64,000 bases of DNA from Histomonas meleagridis (Eukaryota; Parabasalia; Tritrichomonadida; Dientamoebidae). This document shows, one piece after another, positions 22,101 to 30,593 of the stretch. Below the pieces are notes generated by a model, which was given only the letters and a program-made list of their open reading frames with translations, was not told the origin of the DNA and searched no databases. Position 1 is the stretch's first letter; each line of letters opens with the position of its first letter. The DNA is taken from NCBI GenBank assembly GCA_020186115.1, contig WSYJ01000138.1, positions 920,134-984,133 of the forward strand, read 5' to 3'. The translations under genes and the position numbers were made by a program.

Positions 22101-23103
22101 TAATGTATTCAAGTAATACAAGTCCATCAATTCGACATTTAAATGGTGGAATTAATGTTTTATTAATTTGTTTTATGAAATCATTCGATTGATTTTTTAA
22201 TATAATATTTATCATCGAAAATTGGTCATCAATTGGTAATAACCCTATAAATTGTATTAAGTTAATTAACGAATATGAAAATTCCGGATTTTTGTTGATG
22301 AAAAAGATAAATTGTGTACCAATTTCTTGCGATGTAATTGTCTTACTTAATTCATCAAATTCATGTAAAGTTTGTTTCCGATCAATTAAATAAAGTTTAT
22401 GATATATATCACATACTTTTATGCGAAGAATTGAAGAATTTATTAAATTGTAATTAATCGGAATATTCGCCTTTTGATATATCGCAACAAAAAGTTCAAG
22501 ATGCGCTTCATTCTCAATGGTTGGACTAGGATCAATGCCTACAAGAATATCTGAATTGAGTTTTGTGCATTTGTTTATGCAATTTTTTAGAAATGTTAAT
22601 GTTATTGATAATGTTTTGGGATTAGAAAAACAAACATGATATACTTCGGAAAAATAAGATGGGGTTGTAATGAGATTAATAAACGATTTGTTATTTGTAA
22701 TGTTGTTTAATATTTGTAACAAATTATTTGTTGAAAATTTATTATCGGAAATTATAATTAATTTAGTTAAGCGCAATAAAATTTGACTCATGTCAGTCTT
22801 TTCTGGTATACAATAAGAAGCAGATTCAAAACATTGATATAAAAAATTATCATCTTTATCTTTCTCTAAAGAATCGCATAAACATGGAATTAAATATGTT
22901 AAAAAAACTTCAATGTCATCACGAATAGGAAGTTGTGATATTTCTTCTGGTGAATATGGAAAAAAAGTATCAATATAATTTATTGCACATTGTTGTATTT
23001 TAGCAAAATCACAATCAACACTTAGAGAACTAACAAGCATTAGAAACTCATTAAATTCTTCTTCATTTTTTTTCTGCAAAATCTTCTTCACGAATGACTT
23101 CAT
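16156..23103 (-). CDS. giant BEACH-WD40 protein with C-terminal zinc finger
   Basis: 2315 residues, one uninterrupted frame from the ATG at 23101-23103. BEACH proteins (LvsA, neurobeachin, LYST types) act as scaffolds in vesicle traffic and lysosome biology. The order seen is: a long helical armadillo-like N-terminal region, a concanavalin-like lectin domain near residues 600-730 (FSFKFRIDEF, HKWHKIQLKNNDLYYD), a long helical middle, a PH-BEACH-like region around 1470-1560, the BEACH domain at about 1725-1935 (ISQYPIIPWV, DLSKPMGKQ, PFTTFMIEFQNGFEHPDRIF, IPEIYI, WIDLIFGYKNDGEEAI, GLPTQ), WD40-type repeats to about 2250, and a Cys-rich finger (CAKCDETGFRYYTCESCG) of FYVE-like spacing. The 3' third is copied inverted at 29.5 kb. 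Codons in the middle are far more AT-biased than at the ends. Confidence 0.93.
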   Translation of the reverse strand: MKSFVKKILQKKNEEEFNEFLMLVSSLSVDCDFAKIQQCAINYIDTFFPYSPEEISQLPIRDDIEVFLTYLIPCLCDSLEKDKDDNFLYQCFESASYCIPEKTDMSQILLRLTKLIIISDNKFSTNNLLQILNNITNNKSFINLITTPSYFSEVYHVCFSNPKTLSITLTFLKNCINKCTKLNSDILVGIDPSPTIENEAHLELFVAIYQKANIPINYNLINSSILRIKVCDIYHKLYLIDRKQTLHEFDELSKTITSQEIGTQFIFFINKNPEFSYSLINLIQFIGLLPIDDQFSMINIILKNQSNDFIKQINKTLIPPFKCRIDGLVLLEYIKKSKQINSIEVLDNILIMSEEDIILKSFDNHPHFQELIVGLFILSSDSEDIFKYFIRIILMICQHNIKSIINTFITICKSLSPVLYKDIFIESFPQLIKSKEFIMLFPNLLNEPLLLHELLCTEFIELVIKNNLIDILSYLVKDGPYEIIDNYILINFDDSPLVNLTQEQLIKLTYAIPQNSNDVPIKIIRIPSLIPHIDNIEFCSLFDYYVSAKNLIKNSIIDVNSSLLNKLGVQYLTNRIASDVIKNSELLFNITNPLFPHKDVFQFQMNQNDSFIYITDTNFSFKFRIDEFVNNFQILEIGKIKLICENEKIIYEDKSFDYQLHKWHKIQLKNNDLYYDNNLITSLQINITNNETNLCIIGSRLNAPGSTFYIKQSNKFKFQLGKGILNVKYKGFIKHMPYINAIPRIFEEIINCDNKQNFEYYLKSLINIFIIRKKKVNSIKFISNLRQILLIKNEFITEELLELLFEVLLDNDKMKWKLFYNLFIDYNLWIKLYEKLNIICVKLLNYFEYYPIEQKTLNNLSLIHFFYDLIIFLHISSKEIEDLLIYLIKNHQNTISSFTIHLFNKTPNSLLNKLLKENPKIIDYINIKYVNNLSSNLILKYIKNYSLLCMNNHNLYDENSLIELIPSFKNLVEIKDFWFSLLILLTYKNLNDFSLYRNEIIQNQGILHIFFTLFCDFFQMNSTSFLLYEVLDTITFITLNNNIELYPFIEDIRQLSHFGITINESILLPFDYGNSFEPCRMPIEIDNINIPRNDPIINIRPDFPKSNEFLSFKDLWFGITSDSISKTCDIILTKTLIPLNNENVLNNNNINEIDFDKSLNLINLIIQLNTQCLCQVHGEQLTKTLDKLLLFGVNIEPNYIINIHQLIMLSFINIMVPEIETLNFLIKMISIGWWERKLSLLFNTLCLSFQRIINNNNNNKNNEEIWLKFGEVIKCILTLSSDYLTMRIYMFTNVIFNPILIKNISYLSFIFHIMFNDFFKRIPLVHRASIWKSLIINIKQINHNELNELFNLPKDNDFSRLLDDNMLISTYFTNLQLIDKNFYEILCEKGKYYYENFISEKTNNLTNIYEEIKRKRKALTSHQIIINDIEEQNKFHIYFQRIELFCFETRFNILNLRNEKDSYNLYRILPYKFINQYQISPTIHPISIPSLYIPYLSDININNFQEYGNLLNRTLYLNGNYILKYTEIPKTLPNYISQPFFNIENELIKFFFEYYNNTKINELTNIEIIYGYNKIPSVLIRTKSSYYIILETKTENNIIILLNKSTSLINSMFLDSCVGNYYGKNFIFLDHIILQFNDNEILLYFKHNYLFKSNALELYFIKGYSLYILFTNETICNNFIQTLKLKNLILKSENKNNFSISFSYKLFKTYQQNKTNIIKKYQKKWIKNKISTFIYLLILNYYSNRSFNTISQYPIIPWVNNNRDLSKPMGKQTNTRNEYFRQVYQENEPHFFYNIFYSSPCIIFHFLMRIQPFTTFMIEFQNGFEHPDRIFRSLNNEYISASNTCKSNLEELIPEIYININQIPFPISENNVTSDYILEQNENIISMIENLRNILDNINGIENWIDLIFGYKNDGEEAINAINVFNPTVYGLPTQNISTKEEIEECAKNCGIIPTKLFNEKHPSKDTIKYSKKPLLIETDQILSQMFKSFYVNDNDYIFVKKNGTFGLESVRKFYNFNDKNIVISDGMFNWKISELKFCAFSEEKLIFAGMFKNGTLILFNTIINMKNQIEKFISIGKCFVPFDISRRIFNNFVKCVISSNLNAVFEMAGNYVFSFHISSLRFIRMIEFQDDLIDLLVNDSFNYLIGVGSNFIEIFTVNGTKVAAVMTSDIVETEITAASVCLNDTIIYITTGHKNGDIAFWNIDLMNQTLEMKKKIQFSNFEIKVMKIIENGSGLYVVNEKNETKMFVSRGINKSLVKVDTIFGCAKCDETGFRYYTCESCGLHYCKNCCKVDQKSIICNNCLADIANFADLEF

Positions 23104-23301
23104 TCTGAATAATTAAATTTTTAATGAATACTTTACATAACTTTACATATCAATTCATCGGTTTCATGTATTTTTGAATACTTTAATTTCAGATCATATT
23201 AAATGGAAATATAGCACTTTTAAATAAGTTATTTTCATCAAAATTAACAAAAGATTATCGATTTAACATTATTTATTTCTAGAATAAAACTTTGACCAGT
23301 T

Positions 23302-23820
23302 TTAAAATGTCATGCAAACTTCTTTTTTCTTTTTTTTTCTGGTTTCCTCTTTTTGCATATCAGACTCCAATTTCATTCTGAAAAGAGCTAAAAATCCTTC
23401 TGTAATGTTTATATTTAACATTGCTGATGTTTCAAAATATTTTGCGCCAAATTTTGATGCAAGTTCTTCTCCTTGAGATTGACTGATAACACGATTTTCT
23501 TTAAGATCGCATTTGCTTGCGCAAATAACAATTTGAACATTATTATTTTTAAAATTGATAATATCCTTGCACCGTTGTCCAGCATATTCAAAAGATTCTC
23601 TGTCATCAATAGAGAAAACAACCATAAAACCATCTCTTTTTGAAGCCATTAATTCAAACATTCTCTCATGCTCAGTGAGATCTTCAGCAATATTAAATGA
23701 TATATCAACTCCATCAATTGATATAGAATATATATAATCATCGATTAATTGTTCAACATATTCTGGGGAATACATCCCATATACGAACTGCCTTATTATT
23801 TAAGTTTTTGCTGCATTTTC
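23302..23820 (-). pseudogene. decayed Ras-like GTPase
   Basis: From 23775 an intact 157-residue frame continues a small-GTPase fold (FMVVFSIDDRESFEYAGQRC, IVICASKCDLKENRVISQSQGEELASKFGAKYFETSAM). Its upstream frame reads LADTYFVAVSGKENAAKT, then TAA, then IIRQFVYG before the first Met. A normal Ras would have ATG where TTG stands (start loss) and a Ser codon where TAA stands. The P-loop has Ala for the second Gly (GKENAAKT), the switch II DxxG is lost (NIAED) and the NKxD motif is SKCD. The tail is Lys-rich and ends CMTF, which could pass as a CAAX box. Either a gene in decay or a truncated pseudo-GTPase starting at 23775. Confidence 0.72.
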
Positions 23821-23938
23821 TTTTCCAGAAACAGCAACGAAGTACGTATCAGCCAAAATGAAATGATGTTTTAAAACGATTAAAACATTTTCAAAATTCA
23901 GTAAACCGATAAATGCATAACAACTTTTTTTAAAAAAA

Positions 23939-24874
23939 ATGAGTAATTTTCTAATTTCATATGTTCCAAAAAGTAAAAAGGATATAGAGAAAAGTCTTGA
24001 GAAAGTTTCTTCATCAATTTTAACATTTGATTATAACGCAAATTCAAATAAAGGGTGGAGCTCGATTATTCAATCTGATTTATCGATTGAAGATATTAAA
24101 AATGAATTCCCAGATTGCCAAGTTACTGTACTTCAATCAAATCAAATTACATTTCCTTACAAGGATTATAAAATTAAAGAATACATTAATATTACACCTT
24201 CTTTCCTTCGTGTGAAGCAGTGCACTCCAGAGATCCATGGTAGTTCTGTCTTATATACAACTGATGATTTTGAATCAGTTTCTCTTGTACATTCTCGTTT
24301 CTTATCAAGGAAACAATGGACTCATTTTCTCGCTGTCCCAGTTGGAGTACTTTTCCCGGACTTTGACCAAAAAGTTAAACAACAATTTCAACATTTATCC
24401 GATAAAACGCATCTTACATTATGTATGTTGTATGCTGAAAATGATTCCGAAGTTTTACAGTTTTGTGAAGCCTTTGAAGAGGTCATTTACAAAGTTTCAT
24501 GGCCAGAAGATCTTTCACTCACTTTGCCAAATCTTGATACATTTGGTGAACCGAACAAAGCTTCGATACTCTATGCAAATCCAGCCGGCAAAATTGTGGA
24601 TTCGCTGTTTGAGTTCGTGTCATTGTTTTCTGAAGCATGTCGAGATCGCGGACTTACGTACATAGAACCTGCAAACACTATGCACATGACAGTGATGCGA
24701 GCAAGAAGATCATTCGATGCAACTGAATACATTAAAAATTATGTTCAGCCGCCTCCAATTGATCCACATGAAATTAGATTGGTACAAAGATTCAAGAATG
24801 ATGACGACGGGTTCTATCACACAGTGAAAAAAATCGATTTTCTGGAAACTTCTAATAAAAATGAAGAAAATTAA
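23939..24874 (+). CDS. ASCC1/AKAP7-like 2H phosphoesterase
   Basis: 311 residues. The fold is the AKAP7-NLS type of the 2H phosphodiesterase superfamily, named for two HxT/S motifs: here HLT (158-160, in HLTLCML) and HMT (249-251, in HMTVMRARRSF). WTHFLAVPVG (127-136) is the typical entry strand. An upstream domain (about 60-115: ITFPYKDYKIKEYINI, then HGSSVLY) is where ASCC1 has its KH domain, though I cannot confirm a GxxG loop. ASCC1 works with the ASCC helicase in alkylation repair and RNA processing; AKAP7 itself lacks this N-terminal part. The ATG at 23939 follows two Myb-like sites (AAACGATTA, AAACCGATA). Confidence 0.8.
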   Translation: MSNFLISYVPKSKKDIEKSLEKVSSSILTFDYNANSNKGWSSIIQSDLSIEDIKNEFPDCQVTVLQSNQITFPYKDYKIKEYINITPSFLRVKQCTPEIHGSSVLYTTDDFESVSLVHSRFLSRKQWTHFLAVPVGVLFPDFDQKVKQQFQHLSDKTHLTLCMLYAENDSEVLQFCEAFEEVIYKVSWPEDLSLTLPNLDTFGEPNKASILYANPAGKIVDSLFEFVSLFSEACRDRGLTYIEPANTMHMTVMRARRSFDATEYIKNYVQPPPIDPHEIRLVQRFKNDDDGFYHTVKKIDFLETSNKNEEN

Positions 24875-25404
24875 AATAATAGCAATCATTATTTGTACTA
24901 ACTTTTACAAGAATTTAATGAAAATGATTAATTTGTAAATTTTAATTTTCGGAACTGAGTAAGATCTAATCAAAGTATGTCTAGAGGAAATATCTTTTCA
25001 ACTTCATTATTCTCATGTCAAAAATCTTAGGATAGCATTAGATTTTCTAAAGTATTCGAGTAAAATACTTAAAGTTACATTATAATTTATATCTAATTCA
25101 AGCTCAATAGCTAAGCATATTCATTACTGTTAGTGCCAAAATTCCATGGGCAAACGATAGACAAATTAAATGGCCAGGAAGCCGTTTTCCACAGAAAAAA
25201 GCATCGTCATTATGAAATTCCTATCGTTTGTTCAAAACAAATCAATTTAATTCAATTTCTTCTAATTTGAATGTCAAGGCCTCTGAAATTCTTACAGCAA
25301 GCATCACTGATGGGCTTCATAACAGTTGGGACGAGGGTGACTCCATCATGTTAATTCATAACGGACAAACAGCTGTTGTAACAGCACAAGAATCAGGTAC
25401 AACA
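24875..25404. other. intergenic with a foreign-looking fragment
   Basis: No intact gene. After ~250 bases of AT-rich sequence comes a promoter-like AAGCCGTTTTCC (about 25180), a short ORF (MKFLSFVQNKSI) and then the fragment described next. Confidence 0.4.
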
Positions 25405-25416
25405 TCAACTCTTTAA
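25214..25416 (+). pseudogene. small fragment, possibly of a Bacteroidales-type surface protein
   Basis: The frame ending at 25416 reads ITDGLHNSWDEGDSIMLIHN followed by GQTAVVTAQESGTTSTL. The W-x-EGD-x-IML-NG pattern resembles N-terminal strands of fimbrillin-like Bacteroidales surface proteins, and the base composition is clearly richer in G and C than the flanks. An ATG in another frame (25212, MKFLSFVQNKSI) precedes it, so at least one frameshift is needed. The fragment ends at the truncation point of ankyrin gene D. The family call is tentative. Confidence 0.3.
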
Positions 25417-26292
25417 ATTATTAATTTCTTTTAATTTATTTTCATAAAGATATTTAAAGATATCATTTCGATGGAATTGAATTGCTGTTTCATATGCATC
25501 TTTAAATGATGAATGATTTTGTTCACATAAATGAATAATTTCTTCATTCCCACCTGCAATTGCATATTTACCTGCGTTTTCTACATTTGCACCATTCATA
25601 AGTAAATATTTGAAACATTTAACTGATCCAAAAAATGCTGCAAAATCAATTAATGAAGCATAATTATTTACTAAAGAACATCTTTCATAAAGTGATGGTT
25701 TAATTGTTTGTTTAAAATCAAAGTTTGTTTGTGATGATATTTCTTGAAGTTTTTCGATTTCATCTTTTCGAATTATTTTTGTAATTTCATTTGGATTATT
25801 TCCTTCGCTAATTAATTTCTTATGAAGCTCCCAATCATTCTTTGAAAGTTCTTCATGATTTACAAAATTATATTCCCTTAAAAGGATTGGTAATTTATCT
25901 TTAGACATATAATGCGCAAAATAAACATCATGGTTGTTTTTTACAATGTTTGGTTCAAGAAAATTATGTTCAATCATCGATTCAAGAAGATAATATGATT
26001 CATGTGTATGCTTATTATTAAGAAATCGCCTAAATACATCAAATATATTGGATTTGATTTTATTGCTATCTTGAAATTTTCTTATTTCTTTTATAATATT
26101 AAAAAATAAATTTACTTTATTATTTTTAATTACAAATGAATAATATATCATTTGAATAATAATTAAATCATAAGATAAAGGATGGATTTCATCAAATTTG
26201 TTGATTATTAAACCTAAAGATTTCGAGGAATTTTCTTCATTCAAACCAAAAATTGCTTGACTTATTGATAGAAGTGTTTCCCAGTCGCTCAT
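25405..26292 (-). pseudogene. ankyrin gene D, 3' truncated
   Basis: 295-residue N-terminal part of the same DUF3447/ankyrin family as genes A, B and C. It starts at the ATG in 26290-26292 (MSDWETLLSISQAIFGLNEE), keeps every family landmark without frameshift (NHEELSKNDWELHKKLISEG, NPNEITKIIRKDEIEKLQEI, DFAAFFGSVKCFKYLLMNGA, YAIAGGNEEIIHLCEQNHSS, AIQFHRNDIFKYLYENK) and stops after EINNLKS. The relatives continue for about 70 more residues and then enter the repeat array. The stop arises where the foreign-looking fragment at about 25415 begins, so the gene was cut by a rearrangement. It has no spacer array. Confidence 0.75.
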
Positions 26293-26648
26293 GTGGAAAA
26301 TCCCTTATTGAGTGTCCACCATATTCAAAAACTGGATTTCATAGATGTCATTTTATACCAATAAAATTTAAATATTATATTGACGGTAAAAAAATCAGTA
26401 GTTTTGACATTTATGCGATCACTTCATTTTAATAAATACGTATCAAGGCACATATTGCAACCAAAAGTAAAACGAAAGGAAAATATCGAAAATATAGTGA
26501 ATAAAATGGATTCATTAGATATTTTACTGTTAATCCTAATATAGGTTTAAATATTGAACAATCATTTTCCTTACTTAGTAATATGCAATTAAATTCCTTT
26601 TTGTTCTTTGGTATTTCTAAAAAATGATATTAAACATCAAACAAATCT
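26293..26648. other. intergenic
   Basis: AT-rich spacer upstream of ankyrin D and downstream of the p28 gene. A GACGGTAAA site near 26381 is the only promoter-like element seen. Confidence 0.35.
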
Positions 26649-27353
26649 TTATTTTGTAGATACAATTTGGTCGAGTTGCGCTTTGATTTGTGCATTCTGC
26701 CGCTTTAATACGGAAGTTTCTTCCGCAATTTGTTTTTCTCTTTCTTTCCGCGTTTCGACCGAGTTTTTCTCCAAAAATGTTATCTTGTCTTGTAGCTCCT
26801 GTACTTTGTTTTCCAAAATGCGCTTTTCTTCTCTTAGGTCGTGGTTTTCTTTTTCGATTGCTTTTTTCCTCTGTTCGATTTGCACGACTTTTCGTATGCC
26901 CCAAGCAATTGCAGAGTCATAGAGTTCTTGATATGACTGAATTGTCTTTCTTTGTTCATCACGGACTTTTACTAATAATTTTCCCCTTGCACTACAATCA
27001 ATGGTGATCTGTCGGATAATTTCATCAAAACATTGGGCATATAGCTCACTCCTTATTGGACAAATTCCAGTGTTTCTTGCCTTCCGTTGATTAAGAAGAG
27101 AATCTAATTGTGATTGTAATTTAAGTACATCAGAACGTGTTGTAGGTGCAATGCTCACAAATTGTGTAAGTGTTTCCCCATCTTCAACAATTTTTTGGGG
27201 AGGAAGAATTGAATTTAAAACCTCTCTCGTTAATTCTTCATCATCTTCATCGTCCCCTGATTTTTTGGTTTTGCTCGAAACTCTTTTCTTTTGAGTCCCT
27301 TCTAATATTGGGACATCATATTTAAGAAGTCCGTTATTATGTTTTGTTTTCAT
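26649..27353 (-). CDS. DNALI1: axonemal inner-arm dynein light chain p28
   Basis: 234 residues, close to the length of p28/DNALI1 (258 in human). p28 binds inner-arm dynein heavy chains in flagellar axonemes, which fits a flagellate. Landmarks: EVLNSILPP (45-53), FVSIAPTTRSDVLKLQSQLD, RKARNTGICPIRSELYAQCF, DEIIRQITIDC, KVRDEQRKTIQSYQELYDSA, and a C-terminal coiled coil (about 150-232). The start is the ATG at 27351-27353. Base composition is higher in GC than the neighbouring ankyrin genes. Confidence 0.95.
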   Translation of the reverse strand: MKTKHNNGLLKYDVPILEGTQKKRVSSKTKKSGDDEDDEELTREVLNSILPPQKIVEDGETLTQFVSIAPTTRSDVLKLQSQLDSLLNQRKARNTGICPIRSELYAQCFDEIIRQITIDCSARGKLLVKVRDEQRKTIQSYQELYDSAIAWGIRKVVQIEQRKKAIEKENHDLREEKRILENKVQELQDKITFLEKNSVETRKEREKQIAEETSVLKRQNAQIKAQLDQIVSTK

Positions 27354-27702
27354 CCTAATTAAAAAGTGACATTCTCGTTTTTTGCTTCAAATAATAAAAT
27401 TGTATTTTCTAGCCTTTTAATTTATATTTACGAATTTTATTGTAACAAATATTTATATTGAACGAAAAATTATAAAATATATTTATTATATTTGAGTTTC
27501 CTACGACAATAAATCTTTATAAAAATAAAGAATTTACTTCAAGCATTATCTCATATTTAATATATTAAATTCTACTCTATAAATGATATTCATTCCTTAT
27601 ACATCTTTTTAAACATTTTTGAGTAATCTCAAAAAATTTTGAATAATAAAAATTTGTGCTTCTCAAGAAAATTAAAATGAAAAAATTAGGTTTTATCTTA
27701 TT
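27354..27702. other. intergenic
   Basis: AT-rich; nothing recognised. Confidence 0.35.
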
Positions 27703-28812
27703 CTAATTGGGGAGATCATCACTCCTATTTTTTTCTCTAATAGAATTATTTTTATGTTTCATTCTTTTTCTAACAAACCAAAGTGCAGGAACCGAGAGTA
27801 TCAACAACCCGCCTGAGACTGAGGCTATAACTATGAAAGTTGTAGATTCCCAAAAACTTTGATCTGTTTTTCTATGATTGATTTTCATGTTAGAATTATC
27901 ACTTTTTATTTGTGATGCATTCTTATTAGTGTTATTTATTGAATTAATTAATGTAGTTTGTGGTATTTTTCCAGTTGTAAATAATTTTGTTTTTGTTGTG
28001 TTACTTGTCGTTGTAGTTGATACACCCTTTCCAGATGTTTTATTTGTATTAGTATTCGGATTTGACGTCATGGTTCTTGAGGTACCCTTTGTTGGTGTTT
28101 GAATAGTATTGACACTTGGATTTGTTTTTTCTGGTGTACTTTTTGTGTTTGTTTTATGCGATTTGATGTTTGAATTTGTTGTTGACCCTGGACTATTGAT
28201 TGTTGTTTCAGCTGTATTATTATTTGAATTTGTGGTTTCTGGCACGCCGTTCATAGATTTTATGAGTTTATTCTTCTTTTGTTCGACAGTTGTACTATCA
28301 TTTATATCAGATGAACTTTTCTTAGGAATATTTGATTTATTTTGGTTATTTTTATCAATTGTTTTCATACCTTTGTTTTCATTATTTGTAATGGTTTCTG
28401 TTGTTTGATTTGGTTCATTTTTAATATTAGTATTATTTTCATCTGAAATATTAATACCTGAATTGCTTTCTATTGTAGTGTTTAAATCATTTTCCTTGAA
28501 TATTTTTGTTACACTATCTTTAGTTAATGATGGGAACTTGTTTTTCTTTTGTGAATTTTTTAGAACATTTTTGTTGCCCTTGTTAATTAAAGGTTTGATT
28601 GGTTCACTATGACTTGCTTTTTCTTGTTGAATAGATCTGCTTTTTCTTGGAAATACATTCATAATGTTTGATACCATTTTCAAAAATTTATGGTCTTTAT
28701 TTTTTTTGTGTTTTAAGTTTTCTTCATCATTATTTACCTTTTTATTTTTTCTAGCATCTTTTTTATCGCTTTCTAGACTTACATGATAAATTAAAATTAT
28801 TAAAACAAGCAT
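27703..28812 (-). CDS. mucin-like single-pass membrane protein
   Basis: 369 residues, family not recognised. The N-terminus (MLVLIILIYHVSLESDKKD) looks like a short signal peptide. A Lys-rich stretch follows, then a long ectodomain dominated by Asn, Thr, Ser and Lys (about 100-315) with many NxT/S sites, then a hydrophobic segment (FIVIASVSGGLLILSVPALW, about 325-345) with a small GG pair and a basic tail ending in DDLPN. The layout is that of a type I, heavily glycosylated surface protein such as trichomonads display in large numbers. The start is the ATG at 28810-28812. Function not inferred. Confidence 0.65.
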   Translation of the reverse strand: MLVLIILIYHVSLESDKKDARKNKKVNNDEENLKHKKNKDHKFLKMVSNIMNVFPRKSRSIQQEKASHSEPIKPLINKGNKNVLKNSQKKNKFPSLTKDSVTKIFKENDLNTTIESNSGINISDENNTNIKNEPNQTTETITNNENKGMKTIDKNNQNKSNIPKKSSSDINDSTTVEQKKNKLIKSMNGVPETTNSNNNTAETTINSPGSTTNSNIKSHKTNTKSTPEKTNPSVNTIQTPTKGTSRTMTSNPNTNTNKTSGKGVSTTTTSNTTKTKLFTTGKIPQTTLINSINNTNKNASQIKSDNSNMKINHRKTDQSFWESTTFIVIASVSGGLLILSVPALWFVRKRMKHKNNSIREKNRSDDLPN

Positions 28813-29460
28813 AGTAGTGAAGTGTTACTCCAAATGTTAAAGTTATTCTTTTTATACATCCAGAAAACAAAATTCAGAAGAGCTCATTTTTATGTTAAAA
28901 ACTTCATAAACATATATCAATTTTAAGATGAAATAAAAATAATTTGTTAGATTTTACATGAAAAATATATTTAATAGAATTGTTCTAAATACTATTTTAT
29001 AATTTCATTAAATATTGAAATTATTCAATAATATAAATTTATAATATAACTACAATCGTTAATATATTTATCAAAATTTAAATATATTATTTCAAATATT
29101 TACATAAGTTCTAGTAACTTAAAAACATAAAAAACAATGTAAGTTAAAGAATAATATATTCCTAAATGACCAATTTTTAAATTAAATACTAAAAATTTAA
29201 AATTGGATTTCTTTAAATGATGATTTATTAAGTTTATTAAATTGCATTTTTTAGTTTTGATATCATAAAAAACTAAATTTGAAATTTTAAAAATTACAAG
29301 AATATTTTAACAATGTTTGTTTAATATATAAATAGAAAAATGTAAAAACATGGATATTTGCATTTGATTAGACTCTACAATTCTTTATTGTGTTTGAAAA
29401 TAAGAGGAATTTAAAGACAAGCGCAAAGAATTTCGATTTAATAACCTTAAGTTTTTTCAT
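28813..29460. other. very AT-rich intergenic region
   Basis: About 650 bases of low-complexity AT. Its right end is the breakpoint where the inverted BEACH duplication begins (about 29461). Confidence 0.5.
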
Positions 29461-30593
29461 TCATTTATAAATATTATGGTACCTGAAATCGAAACATTAA
29501 ATTTCTTAATTAAAATGATATCAATTGGTTGGTGGGAACGAAAACTTTCATTATTATTTAACACATTATGTTTATCATTTCAACGAATTATAAATAATAA
29601 TAATAATAATAAAAATAATGAAGAAATATGGTTAAAGTTTGGAGAAGTTATAAAATGTATTTTAACATTATCATCTGATTATTTAACAATGCGAATTTAT
29701 ATGTTTACTAATGTAATATTTAATCCAATATTAATTAAAAACATTTCATATTTATCATTTATTTTTCATATTATGTTTAATGATTTCTTTAAAAGAATTC
29801 CATTAGTACATCGAGCTTCAATATGGAAATCATTGATTATAAATATCAAACAAATAAATCATAATGAATTAAATGAATTATTTAATTTACCTAAAGATAA
29901 TGATTTTTCACGATTATTAGATGATAATATGTTAATTTCTACATATTTTACAAATTTACAATTAATTGATAAAAAATTTCTATGAAATATTATGTGAAAA
30001 AGGGAAATATTATTACGAAAATTTCATCTCAGAGAAAACGAATAATTTAACGAATATTTATGAAGAAATTAAACGAAAAAGAAAAGCATTAACTAGTCAT
30101 CAAATAATTATTAATGATATTGAAGAACAAAATAAATTTCATATATATTTCCAACGAATTGAATTATTTTGTTTTGAAACTCGTTTTAATATATTAAATT
30201 TACGTAATTTATGTTACAACAGGTCATAAGAATGGTGACATTGCGTTTTGGAATATTGATTTGATGAATCAAACACTTGAAATGAAGAAAAAAATTCAAT
30301 TTTCTAATTTTGAAATTAAAGTGATGAAAATCATTGAAAATGGTTCTGGGTTATATGTAGTGAACGAGAAAAATGAAACGAAAATGTTTGTGTCTAGAGG
30401 AATTAATAAGTCTTTAGTGAAAGTAGATACAATTTTTGGATGTGCAAAATGTGATGAAACAGGATTTAGATACTACACATGTGAATCATGCGGATTGCAC
30501 TACTGTAAGAACTGCTGTAAGGTTGACCAAAAGTCGATAATATGTAACAACTGTTTAGTCGATATTGCAAACTTTGCAGATTTGGAGTTTTAA
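29461..30593 (+). pseudogene. inverted, internally deleted BEACH gene copy
   Basis: Copy of the 3' part of the BEACH gene at 16156-23103. It starts abruptly inside that gene (MVPEIETLNFLIKMISIGWW equals an internal segment near 19,450), is almost identical to about 29970, where one extra A in an A-run shifts the frame, and continues to LNLRN at about 30206. There about 2.2 kb are missing: the next codons (TTGHKNGDIAFWNID) correspond to about 16,555 of the original. The rest, including the Cys-rich C-terminus, is intact to the stop at 30593. It lacks the start, the BEACH domain and most WD repeats, so it cannot make the parent protein. Confidence 0.92.

Noticed and set aside
23776-23840. Short intron restoring the Ras P-loop exon
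   Set aside because: No GTAT donor or TTAACNCCAG acceptor is present; the in-frame TAA and lost ATG are simpler explanations.
28109-28408. Forward Phe/Val-rich ORF
   Set aside because: Antisense shadow of the Asn/Thr/Ser-rich membrane protein.
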